NCBI GenBank assembly: GCA_021732995.1
Contig: JAKFWA010000128.1
Location: 1 to 64,000 of the forward strand
Direction: 5' to 3'
Source: Planctomycetaceae bacterium
GTDB taxonomy: Bacteria; Planctomycetota; Planctomycetia; Planctomycetales; Planctomycetaceae
DNA: 64,000 nt
Shown: piece by piece, positions 37,249 through 44,784 of the stretch
Numbering within the stretch: the stretch's first letter is position 1
Layout of the letters: the number at the start of each line of letters is the position of its first letter
Position numbers and translations under genes: made by a program
Notes under the pieces: model-generated
What the model saw: the letters and a program-made list of their open reading frames with translations, nothing else
Databases searched by the model: none
Told to the model about the DNA's origin: nothing

Positions 37249-38619
37249 TTAAGCGTTGCCCGAATACAGCGGATCGATCACGACACCGTTGCGGAGTTGG
37301 TTCGGTCGGCCGAGTGGGTCAACCACGTGAGCGTCTTCGCTGACACCTAAGGCGTTGAAGACCGTCGAGCACAAATCCGCGGGCGACCAGCTTCTCGAAA
37401 TAGGATAAGCGGCGATCGCGTCAGACTGACCAATCACCTGCCCGCCACGTACTCCGGCACCGGCCACCATCAGCGAATACACCGCCGCCCAATGGTCACG
37501 CCCGGAAATCTTCTCGCCCTGCAGTGTGGAGACCTTGGGGGTACGACCGAACTCGCCCATGACTACGACGAGTGTCTGATCGAGCAGGCCTGAGTTCGAC
37601 AAGTCATCCATCAAGGCAGCTAAGCCGCGGTCCAGTTGAGGCAGCAGCCTATTCTTCAACTGGCCCCAGTTATCAACATGCGTGTCCCACGTCTGAACAA
37701 TACCCATCGCCGCTTGGACGACCGGCACACCGGATTCCACCAGCCGCCGAGCCAGCAGCAGTGACTGGCCGAACTTGTTGCGTCCGTAGCGTTCCCGCGT
37801 CTCCGCCGACTCCTGATCAATCCGGAACGATTGAGCCACCTTGGCCGAAGTCAGCAGCGAAAACGCGACTTCCTGTTGTTCCGCAAACGCACCGGCTTGA
37901 CTCTCGACATCAAGCCGCGGTGACTGATTGACTCGCTCTAACAGGCCGCGACGTGATTCCAGGCGCTCGCGAGTCACTCCGGTCTGTAAAGAGAGAGCGT
38001 CGACTTTGAAATTGGAATCGTTCGGATCCTGATTGATTTGCCACGGATCGTGTTTTGGCCCCAGAAATCCCGAGTACTGGCCCGGCCAGGTCAACGGCCC
38101 TTCGATGTAGTAGTTCGGCAGCGACACACCTGTCGGGATGCCATCATTTCGCGGGCGAATGTAGTCCAGTGCCGACGCCATGTTCGGAAAGTCGAAGCGT
38201 GACTGCACACGATCAATATCGCTCGCTCCGCGCGGCACCGGAGTCGGTCGTCCGGTTAGAGCAACGTGCGTCGCCAGCAAGTGGTTGTGCTCTTTGTGCG
38301 ACATCGATCTCACGATGGACCACCGCCCGGCCTGTTGTGCAAACAAGGGCATGTGCTCACACACCGCCACGCCGGAGATCGCCGTGCTGATGTTGCTGAA
38401 TTCGCCGCGAATTTCGACGGGTGCGTCAGGCTTGGGATCCAAAGAATCTAACTGGCTCAATCCACCACTCAGGAGCACAAAGAGCACGGACTTCGCCCGG
38501 CCGGTTCCCGATTCAGCCTGCGCGGTCCCCGCCAAACCGGGCAAGCCAGTGGCCAGCACGCCTGCAGCCGAAGCTTGCAGAAAACCTCGGCGAGCCATCT
38601 GAAACTGGGGTTCAAACAT
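37249..38619 (-). CDS. DUF1501 domain-containing Tat-exported protein
   Basis: 456 residues starting MFEPQFQMARRGFLQASAAG, a twin-arginine leader, with GGAG 7-8 bases upstream; a longer frame to 38811 has no family-like sequence. DUF1501 proteins have an alkaline-phosphatase/sulfatase-like fold: SVLFVLLSGGLSQLDSLDPKPDAP at the start, HNHLLATHVALTGR, TPVPRGASDIDR, LVVVMGEFGRTPKV (conserved E-F-G-R-T-P) and GRDHWAAVYSLMVAGAGVRGGQVIG (GRDHW) near the end. They are very abundant in Planctomycetes, usually paired with a DUF1549/DUF1553 cytochrome-type gene. No such partner is adjacent here. Substrate unknown. Confidence 0.93.
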   Translation of the reverse strand: MFEPQFQMARRGFLQASAAGVLATGLPGLAGTAQAESGTGRAKSVLFVLLSGGLSQLDSLDPKPDAPVEIRGEFSNISTAISGVAVCEHMPLFAQQAGRWSIVRSMSHKEHNHLLATHVALTGRPTPVPRGASDIDRVQSRFDFPNMASALDYIRPRNDGIPTGVSLPNYYIEGPLTWPGQYSGFLGPKHDPWQINQDPNDSNFKVDALSLQTGVTRERLESRRGLLERVNQSPRLDVESQAGAFAEQQEVAFSLLTSAKVAQSFRIDQESAETRERYGRNKFGQSLLLARRLVESGVPVVQAAMGIVQTWDTHVDNWGQLKNRLLPQLDRGLAALMDDLSNSGLLDQTLVVVMGEFGRTPKVSTLQGEKISGRDHWAAVYSLMVAGAGVRGGQVIGQSDAIAAYPISRSWSPADLCSTVFNALGVSEDAHVVDPLGRPNQLRNGVVIDPLYSGNA

Positions 38620-38875
38620 CTTGGGATCTCCGCCTCGCAGACGCTGAAAACATCGTGTCTCCTGCAGCTTATCGACCAAACACATCGGGACAATGTGATT
38701 CATCCTGTGCCGCGGCCGGGTCTCGAATTCGAGAGACCGAGGCAAACGATTTGTTCGGTCTTCGCTTCGGTGGTCGAAGCCGGTTTCAGCTCTATACTCT
38801 GCGAGCCTCAAAATGTTCCATCTGCCTACGTCAGGCGGATGATGTCATTCGCATTGCATAAAGGATTTCAGACAC

Positions 38876-39418
38876 ATGGCAGTTCAAGTTGGCGTTCCAG
38901 CCCCAGGTTTCGAACTTCAAGCTTATGACCGCACGAAGGACGGCGATAAGGAACAATTCCGCACCGTCAAGTTGAGCGACTACGCCGGCAAGTGGGTGTG
39001 CCTGTTCTTCTATCCGCTCGACTTCACCTTCGTCTGCCCGACGGAAATCGTCGCCTTCAACAAGGCTCTGGGTGAATTTGACGACCGCAACTGTGCTCTG
39101 CTGACGGCCAGCACCGACAGCGCGTACTCCCACAAGGGCTGGTGCGACGCTCACAAGGACCTCGCCGGCATGAAGTACCTCATGCTCGCGGACACCAATC
39201 ACAAGCTGTCGACCGACTACGGCGTGCTGCTGCCCGAAAAAGGCATCGCGTTGCGTGGCGTGTTCCTGATCGACCCGAAGGGCGTCGTGCGCTGGATGGC
39301 AGTGCATGATCTCTCCGTCGGCCGCAATGTTGACGAAGTCTTGCGCGTGCTCGACGCCTTGCAGACCGACAAGCTCTGCCCCTGCAACTGGAGCAAGGGC
39401 GAGCAGACGCTCAACTAG
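38876..39418 (+). CDS. ahpC: Typical 2-Cys peroxiredoxin
   Basis: 180 residues. The peroxidatic cysteine is C54 in FYPLDFTFVCPTEI. The resolving cysteine region is LCPCNWSKGE with C168 and C170, the CPxNW-type end of AhpC1 peroxiredoxins. Arg and Thr partners around them are conserved, and GVFLIDPKGVVRWMAVHDLSVGRNVDEVLRVLDAL is typical. It reduces hydrogen peroxide and organic peroxides in the cytoplasm using electrons from AhpF or an AhpD-like relay. AAAGGA lies 9 bases before the ATG. The AhpD-like gene 200 bases downstream on the same strand fits that relay. Confidence 0.94.
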   Translation: MAVQVGVPAPGFELQAYDRTKDGDKEQFRTVKLSDYAGKWVCLFFYPLDFTFVCPTEIVAFNKALGEFDDRNCALLTASTDSAYSHKGWCDAHKDLAGMKYLMLADTNHKLSTDYGVLLPEKGIALRGVFLIDPKGVVRWMAVHDLSVGRNVDEVLRVLDALQTDKLCPCNWSKGEQTLN

Positions 39419-39439
39419 GCTGCGGAAGTCGCTGCGGTC

Positions 39440-39495
39440 GTAGGGCGGACAATCCTGTCCGCCACCGCTTCGGCGGACAGGATTGTCCGCCCTAC
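39440..39495. repeat. Palindromic intergenic repeat, copy 2
   Basis: Perfect 24-nt arms beginning GTAGGGCGGACAATCC and ending with the complement, separated by 8 bases. It is the same family as the element at 37183, with G/A exchanges compensated in the opposite arm so pairing is kept. It lies between the ahpC and ahpD-like genes. Confidence 0.87.
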
Positions 39496-39615
39496 ATTTG
39501 GATCGGCGATTGCCCGTGAGTGACAATCGCGTGACCTCGAGTTTTGTACGAGAGCAACCACAGCCCGGCTTCGTGAAGACGAGGCTGGGCTGTGTGCGTC
39601 TAGGAGTTACTCAAG

Positions 39616-40242
39616 ATGGCGCGTTTGCAACCACTGCCGGAATCGGAAGCTCAAGACAAGGTCGCAACGACCTACGGCCGCGTTCGGGACATGCTGAGCG
39701 GAGAACCGGTTCCGGAACCATTCCTGTACTACGGGCGGGTCGAACCGTTCGTGCAGGACTTCTACATGAACTTCAAGAAGTTCGTGTTCTCGGACGGCAA
39801 GCTGTCGGCCAATCTCAAAACCATCATCGGGCTGGCCGTGGCGGGCCATTACGGCTGCGAGTTGTGGCTCAGCTATTTTTCGGTGCGTTTCAAGTCGCAA
39901 GGCGGCACCGACACGCAGATCAGCGAAGTGCTGGCCATCGCGTCAACGAACGCCATGTACAACTCGTTCTTCAAATTCCGTGATCTCGCAGGCAACGAGA
40001 GCTTTTCCGGCCTGCCGGTAGGTTTGCGAGCCCACACCTTCATGGGCACGTCGTTTGATGAGAAAACCGTCGAACTCATCAACATCGCGATCAGTAACTT
40101 GAATGCTTGTAAGCCCTGCACGTCGGGGCACGTCGAGAAGGCCACCGGACTCGGCGCCAGCGACGAGGAGTTGCTGGAAGTGATTCAATGCGCATCCACA
40201 ATGGCCGCAGGCTGTGCGTTCTTGAAAGCCAACGGCGTTTAG
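39616..40242 (+). CDS. AhpD-like carboxymuconolactone-decarboxylase-family protein
   Basis: 208 residues, all-helical. The active site CKPCTSGH (C165, C168, H172) preserves the CX2CX3H relay of AhpD alkylhydroperoxidases. Upstream, VAGHYGCELWLSYFSVRFKSQGG is a degenerate second AhpD-like unit. By homology with AhpD it would shuttle electrons from lipoamide to AhpC, and the preceding ahpC gene supports this. Start ATG at 39616. A hairpin with CACAGCCC/GGGCTGTG arms (39559-39594) lies shortly before it; it lacks a T-tract, so its role is unclear. Confidence 0.85.
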   Translation: MARLQPLPESEAQDKVATTYGRVRDMLSGEPVPEPFLYYGRVEPFVQDFYMNFKKFVFSDGKLSANLKTIIGLAVAGHYGCELWLSYFSVRFKSQGGTDTQISEVLAIASTNAMYNSFFKFRDLAGNESFSGLPVGLRAHTFMGTSFDEKTVELINIAISNLNACKPCTSGHVEKATGLGASDEELLEVIQCASTMAAGCAFLKANGV

Positions 40243-40317
40243 TAGCTTGATTTGCCGCCTGCCAGATGGCGTCGGCCTCGCGTAGACAACTCGAATCAGT
40301 CGGACTTTGGAGACAGC

Positions 40318-42291
40318 ATGATGTTGGCCAGGTTTTGCTCGACGGCTTCGTGGCTCTCAGCAGTGTGCGGAGGCTTGCTGGCATTAGATCTGACGGGCGC
40401 GAGCACCAGCGGCGCAGACGATCCTCGTCGTCCTCCCGCTGTCAGCGTGCAGAACGTGCCCTCGGTGCCGGACTCACTCGCCAATCGCCTGCGTCAGTAC
40501 CAGAGCACGCGACAAGCAGTGTTCTCCGGCTGGGCTCCCGACGGCAGCGGACTGCTGATCCAGACTCGCTTCGGCAACACCGCACAATTGCATCGCGTTT
40601 ACGAACCCGGTGGACGCCGCGAGCAAGTGACGTTCTTCGACGAACCCGCGAGCGGCCGCTTCGTGCCCGGCAGTCATGGCGGTGAGTTGCTCATTTCGAT
40701 GGGCAAAGGCGGCAACGAGAACTTTCAGCTCTACGTCACTGATCACGATGCCGGTGAAGCCAAGCTGCTGACCGATGGCAAATCCCGCAACGTGCTGGGG
40801 CCGGTGCGGCATGACGGCTTGTTCGCCATCGTCTCCAGCAACGAGCGCAACGGCAAAGACACGGACCTCTACATCGCGGATCTCAATCGACCCGGCGAGA
40901 AAGAACTGTTGCTGAAAACCGACAGCGAGTTCTGGGAAGCTGCCGACTGGTCGCACGACGGTTCGAAGCTGCTCGTTCGCAAGGTGGTCTCGATCAACGA
41001 GAACTATCCAGGCGTGCTCGACATCGCCACCGGCAAAGTGGCCAGTATCCCTCTGCCTGTCCAGAAAGCCGCCGCCGACCAGATGCAGTTTTCGAACGAC
41101 GGCAAGTCGGCCTACATGGCTTGCGACGCGAACGGCGAGTTTCGCCAGCTCTGTCACGTGGATTTGGCCAGCCTGAAACTGACGTGGCTGACTCAGGACA
41201 TTCCCTGGGATGTTGAAGAAGTCGAAGTGGCGCCGCAGATCGGAGCGAGCACTAAAGATCTGCTCGCGTTCACCGTCAACGCGGATGGTGCCAGCCAGCT
41301 TTACTTCTGGATGGGCGAGAGGCCGATTCCCGTGAAGACGCCGATGGGCGTGATCTCGGGGCTCGAGTTCAATCCTGCCGGCGACACGCTTGCCTTCACG
41401 CTGGGACGCCCGAACCTTCCCGCCGACGTCTATTCGATCTCGTTGCGCAATCCGCAGCTTGTCCGCTGGACCTACAGCGAAACAGGCGGCATCCCCCCGG
41501 ATCACTTCGCGGAACCGACGCTAGTCCGCTTTAAGAGCTTCGACGAACGCACCGTCCCCGCCTTCTATTACAAGCCGAGCGGGGCGTCGAAGGATCGCAA
41601 AGCGGCAGTCGTCATCAACATCCATGGTGGGCCGGAATCACAGTCTCGCCCGACCTTCGATCCGCTGATGCAGTTCTTCGTGAATGAAGCCGGGCTGGCG
41701 GTGCTGGTGCCGAACGTGCGCGGCTCAGAAGGCTACGGCAAGACGTACCTGCAACTCGACAACGGTCCGCGCCGCGAGGACAGTGTGAAGGACATCGGGG
41801 CGCTGCTGGACTGGGTTGCTCAGCAACCGGAGCTGGATGCAGATCGCGTTGCCGTATTCGGTGGCTCTTACGGTGGTTACATGGTGCTGGCCTCGCTGAC
41901 AAACTTTCCCACGCGGCTGAAAGCGGGCGTGGACATTGTCGGCATCGGCAGCTTCAAGTCATTCCTGGAGAACACCAGCCCGTATCGACGCGACCTGCGG
42001 CGCGTTGAGTACGGTGATGAACGTCAGCCGGAAATGCTGGAAGTGTTTGCGAAGATTGATCCCGTCAACAACGTTCAGAAGATCCGGTCGGCACTGCTGG
42101 TTGCTCACGGCAAGAATGACCCTCGAGTTCCGTTCTCCGAAGCTGAACAGATCGCCAAGAAGGTCACTGCCAACGGCCAGACGGTCTGGACTGTCTACGC
42201 CGACAACGAAGGTCATGGTTTCGCCCGCAAGGAAAACCGGGACTACATCACGGCGGTCTTCTCACTGTTCCTCATGGAGCACTTGAAGTAG
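40318..42291 (+). CDS. Secreted S9 family prolyl-oligopeptidase-like peptidase
   Basis: 657 residues starting MMLARFCSTASWLSAVCGGLLALDLTGAS, an export signal, with GGAG 6 bases before the ATG. An N-terminal beta-propeller (SVQNVPSVPDSLANRLRQYQSTRQAVFSGWAPDGSG and later blades) caps a C-terminal alpha/beta-hydrolase domain. The catalytic triad is readable: S517 in FGGSYGGYM, D601 in GKNDPRVP, and H633 in NEGHGF. It fits acylaminoacyl-peptidase/dipeptidyl-peptidase relatives. The next gene begins 2 bases after its stop codon, so they form an operon with the following two genes. Confidence 0.93.
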   Translation: MMLARFCSTASWLSAVCGGLLALDLTGASTSGADDPRRPPAVSVQNVPSVPDSLANRLRQYQSTRQAVFSGWAPDGSGLLIQTRFGNTAQLHRVYEPGGRREQVTFFDEPASGRFVPGSHGGELLISMGKGGNENFQLYVTDHDAGEAKLLTDGKSRNVLGPVRHDGLFAIVSSNERNGKDTDLYIADLNRPGEKELLLKTDSEFWEAADWSHDGSKLLVRKVVSINENYPGVLDIATGKVASIPLPVQKAAADQMQFSNDGKSAYMACDANGEFRQLCHVDLASLKLTWLTQDIPWDVEEVEVAPQIGASTKDLLAFTVNADGASQLYFWMGERPIPVKTPMGVISGLEFNPAGDTLAFTLGRPNLPADVYSISLRNPQLVRWTYSETGGIPPDHFAEPTLVRFKSFDERTVPAFYYKPSGASKDRKAAVVINIHGGPESQSRPTFDPLMQFFVNEAGLAVLVPNVRGSEGYGKTYLQLDNGPRREDSVKDIGALLDWVAQQPELDADRVAVFGGSYGGYMVLASLTNFPTRLKAGVDIVGIGSFKSFLENTSPYRRDLRRVEYGDERQPEMLEVFAKIDPVNNVQKIRSALLVAHGKNDPRVPFSEAEQIAKKVTANGQTVWTVYADNEGHGFARKENRDYITAVFSLFLMEHLK

Positions 42292-42293
42292 TC

Positions 42294-42917
42294 ATGTCAG
42301 TGCGACTCTGTCAGGACTGTGGTCAATGGATCTGGAGCAACACCGGTTGCTGCACAGACTGCGGAAATCTTGCGGACGAAGCCATCGACGCAGACCTCAT
42401 TGCGCGGCGGTTCAAGACGCGCATCGGTTCGGTAGATTCACCGATGGGACATGTCCGAGTCTCGCGGCGCAAGCTGCCGACGGATGGCATCCTCTATTCC
42501 ACCGAGCACGGCCTGTTCTTCCTGCCACATCGCACGGTGACAGCTCAACGATTGGTCGAAGAAAACCAATCGTCGCTGCTCTGGCACATCGCGGCGATTC
42601 TGTGGGCTCCGCTGCACTTGATTCTGCCGTTCGTGCGATCAAAAAAGATGAGTGTAAAATTGGTGGAAGAGCAGGAACCGATCCGGCTCAATGACACCAA
42701 CCTGCATCTGCTGCCGGATCTGTTGCCGCGGATGCCGGGCGCGTTCTTTCTCGCAGCGAAGGATGTTGCCAGCGTGCGCGGCTCGCGCAAGAGCTGGCTC
42801 TTCGAACGCACCAACGGCAGCAAGGTGAAGATTGAACCGCTGTCCGCGCAGGTCTTCGAACAACGCATGAACGAACTGCTGGCAACGGAACGCTGGCGTT
42901 CCACAACGGGGCAGTGA
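42294..42917 (+). CDS. Hypothetical protein with N-terminal zinc-ribbon
   Basis: 207 residues. The first 35 carry CQDCGQ...CCTDCG, two CX2C pairs typical of a zinc ribbon. A short hydrophobic segment at LLWHIAAILWAPLHLILPF may be a single membrane helix. The C-terminus has FLAAKDVASVRGSRKSWLFERTNGSKVKIEPLS, a PH-like or SHOCT-like beta block. The family is not recognised. Its stop codon overlaps the start of the methyltransferase gene (TGATG), and it is 2 bases after the peptidase gene, so translational coupling is likely. Confidence 0.72.
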   Translation: MSVRLCQDCGQWIWSNTGCCTDCGNLADEAIDADLIARRFKTRIGSVDSPMGHVRVSRRKLPTDGILYSTEHGLFFLPHRTVTAQRLVEENQSSLLWHIAAILWAPLHLILPFVRSKKMSVKLVEEQEPIRLNDTNLHLLPDLLPRMPGAFFLAAKDVASVRGSRKSWLFERTNGSKVKIEPLSAQVFEQRMNELLATERWRSTTGQ

Positions 42918-44128
42918 TGAACGATTTTTTGATTGCGCTGCAGGAATCACTAGCCAACGCCACGTTCGTCCAACTGGTTCTCAGCCGCCCTCTGCAGCCT
43001 GAAGCGACGACCTCCAAGGTGACCTATCGCCCGGTGCTATTGAAAGCAGGATCACGCATTCAAGCGACGTCGACAGAGGGACCGCGGGAAACTCATCGCA
43101 ATCTCACGCCCGACGAAGTCATCGCCGACGTCTCTCAGCAACTAGGCGAACACTTCGGAAACGCGAACCTTTTCACCGCCGCCGCAGACGTGGCCCTTCA
43201 ACAGAAACCGCAGGGTGATTGGAAGATCACTCGACGGCCACCGTCGAAGGCACCCGCACTCAGTCTGCCGTTGCACAACCGCACCAAGCAGTACCTGATT
43301 CCCGATGGTGTTCCCTGCCCTTTCTTGATCGAGATCGGGGTGATGACGCCCGATGGCAAGGTGCGAGCCGCTAAGTACGACAAGTTTCGGCAGGTGAACC
43401 GCTTCCTGGAACTCGTCAACGATGTGCTGACCGAACTGCCAGCAGATCGCACGCTGCGAGTTGTCGATTTCGGTTGCGGCAAGAGTTACCTCACCTTCGC
43501 CCTGCACCATCTGCTGACAGTCATCCATCGCCGCAGCGTGGAGATCGTTGGTCTCGACCTGAAACGAGACGTCATCGATCACTGTTCGGCAGTGGCTCGC
43601 AAACTCAACTGCGCGGGTCTGACGTTTCAAGTCGGCAACATCGCCGATCATCAGGCACCCACTGATGTCGACCTGACAGTTTCATTGCATGCCTGCGACA
43701 CGGCCACCGATGCAGCGATTGCGCAGGCCGTGAAATGGAACACCAAAGTCATTCTCTGCGTCCCCTGCTGCCAGCACGAGTTCGCAACCAAGATGAGCGA
43801 CACACTGCTCCCTGCACTGCAACAACATGGCATCCTCAAAGAACGATTCGCGGCTCTGGCGACAGACGCCATACGGGCACAAGCGCTTGAAGTCTTGGGC
43901 TATCGCACGCAAGTCGTCGAGTTCATCGACCTGGAACACACGCCGAAGAACTTGCTCATTCGAGCCGTGCAACGCGTTGGCGAAACACCGCAGCTGGCTC
44001 AGTTGATTCAGAATTATCAACGCTGCAAAACAGACCTTGGCCTGGGTGACATCGCTTTGGAAAAGTTCCTGGAGCCCTCCGAACGTCAGATGCTCAACGG
44101 AACATTCACGAACATCAAGATGACGTAA
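42917..44128 (+). CDS. SAM-dependent methyltransferase
   Basis: 403 residues. The SAM-binding motif I is LRVVDFGCGKSYLTFALHHLL, followed by VEIVGLDLKRDVI as motif II and DVDLTVSLHACDTATDAAIAQA, a distinctive block of the Methyltransf_32 (RRNAD1/METTL25-like) group, then VPCCQHEF. The methyl acceptor may be RNA or protein. The ATG at 42917 overlaps the previous stop codon; an in-frame GTG one codon before is less likely. Last gene of the three-gene operon with the peptidase and zinc-ribbon protein. Confidence 0.85.
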   Translation: MNDFLIALQESLANATFVQLVLSRPLQPEATTSKVTYRPVLLKAGSRIQATSTEGPRETHRNLTPDEVIADVSQQLGEHFGNANLFTAAADVALQQKPQGDWKITRRPPSKAPALSLPLHNRTKQYLIPDGVPCPFLIEIGVMTPDGKVRAAKYDKFRQVNRFLELVNDVLTELPADRTLRVVDFGCGKSYLTFALHHLLTVIHRRSVEIVGLDLKRDVIDHCSAVARKLNCAGLTFQVGNIADHQAPTDVDLTVSLHACDTATDAAIAQAVKWNTKVILCVPCCQHEFATKMSDTLLPALQQHGILKERFAALATDAIRAQALEVLGYRTQVVEFIDLEHTPKNLLIRAVQRVGETPQLAQLIQNYQRCKTDLGLGDIALEKFLEPSERQMLNGTFTNIKMT

Positions 44129-44248
44129 AGAAACTCGAAGTCATCTTGATTAAAAAACTATAGCGGGCCCGGTTCATCAGGCTCACGATTGTCGTCAGAT
44201 CGAATACGAGTGACCCGTTCCGTGAGGGATGACTCGTACAGTCGACAG

Positions 44249-44278
44249 TTGACGCTCAAGTCTGCTCAGGGGTAGAGT
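44249..44278 (+). promoter_or_regulatory. Sigma-70-like promoter ahead of the riboswitch
   Basis: TTGACG and TAGAGT with an 18-base spacer. Transcription would begin near 44285, about 30 bases before the riboswitch. This is a consensus reading only; no experimental start is known. Confidence 0.45.
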
Positions 44279-44313
44279 CGATCGCATCAGAAGCCAAATC
44301 CCGTTCGATACTT

Positions 44314-44417
44314 GAGCCGCGGTGCTCGCGAACGGTACGGGGGACCCAACTTTTGGGGCGAATCCGTCAGGACGGGGCATCTCCAGCTCCGAGCCCGTCA
44401 GCTAACCTCGTCGGCTT
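44314..44417 (+). ncRNA. ydaO-yuaA (cyclic di-AMP) riboswitch aptamer
   Basis: The RNA matches the conserved blocks of the ydaO-yuaA aptamer in order: GGGGGACCCAA at 44339-44349, TTTTGGGGCGAATC at 44351-44364, a GGGC...GCCC stem (44375-44378 with 44393-44396), and the hallmark 3' block CAGCTAACCTCGTCGGC (44399-44415). A closing stem pairs AGCCG (44315-44319) with CGGCT (44412-44416). This class binds two cyclic di-AMP molecules and usually lowers expression when the ligand is high; typical targets are potassium and osmolyte transporters and cell-wall hydrolases. The gene downstream encodes a KimA-like permease, which matches the B. subtilis ydaO/kimA case. The expression platform is not obvious. 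Confidence 0.92.
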
Positions 44418-44784
44418 GTGGGGAATTCTTTTGACAGGACACGCTATGGACATGTCCACAGCCGCACTGATCGCGCGCCGTTGACGACGCGAGTTAACTG
44501 CTTCGCAACGAAGAGTCGCGCACTAGCTTGGCAACCTCTGCCGCCGATCGAGCCCTTCAGGTTCAATTTGCGCCCGCTTTCCGCCCTGCTCTGCTGACAA
44601 CGACCGAGCGTCTTCACTGAGTGAGTACGCAAGGCCAAGTTCGCACGGCGGTAGTCTGCGCCCGCGCTACGTCTTCAGGTCGTTAAGCCAAGGCTCTCGT
44701 TGCGCTCGCAGTTAACTCCCTCTCGTCACGACTCAAAATCGATTTGGCTGACACTGTCTGCGTACGTCCTGGGAAAGGGCAGCA

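Larger units (their letters stand above)
44129..44784 (+). other. Long 5' leader region of the KimA-like permease gene
   Basis: The 656 bases before the permease gene hold no protein gene but contain a sigma-70-like promoter (44249-44278) and a ydaO-yuaA riboswitch (44314-44417), then about 365 bases of untranslated leader. A 12-codon open frame (44446-44484, MDMSTAALIARR) with AGGAC upstream starts 29 bases after the riboswitch; whether it is translated is unknown. No intrinsic terminator was seen between the riboswitch and the gene. Confidence 0.7.

Noticed and set aside
39559-39594. Hairpin before the AhpD-like gene considered as a terminator
   Set aside because: The stem has mismatches and no T-tract follows, so it is mentioned only as a hairpin.
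40474-41505. Minus-strand open frame of about 343 codons opposite the S9 peptidase
   Set aside because: Shadow frame of a peptidase with an intact catalytic triad.
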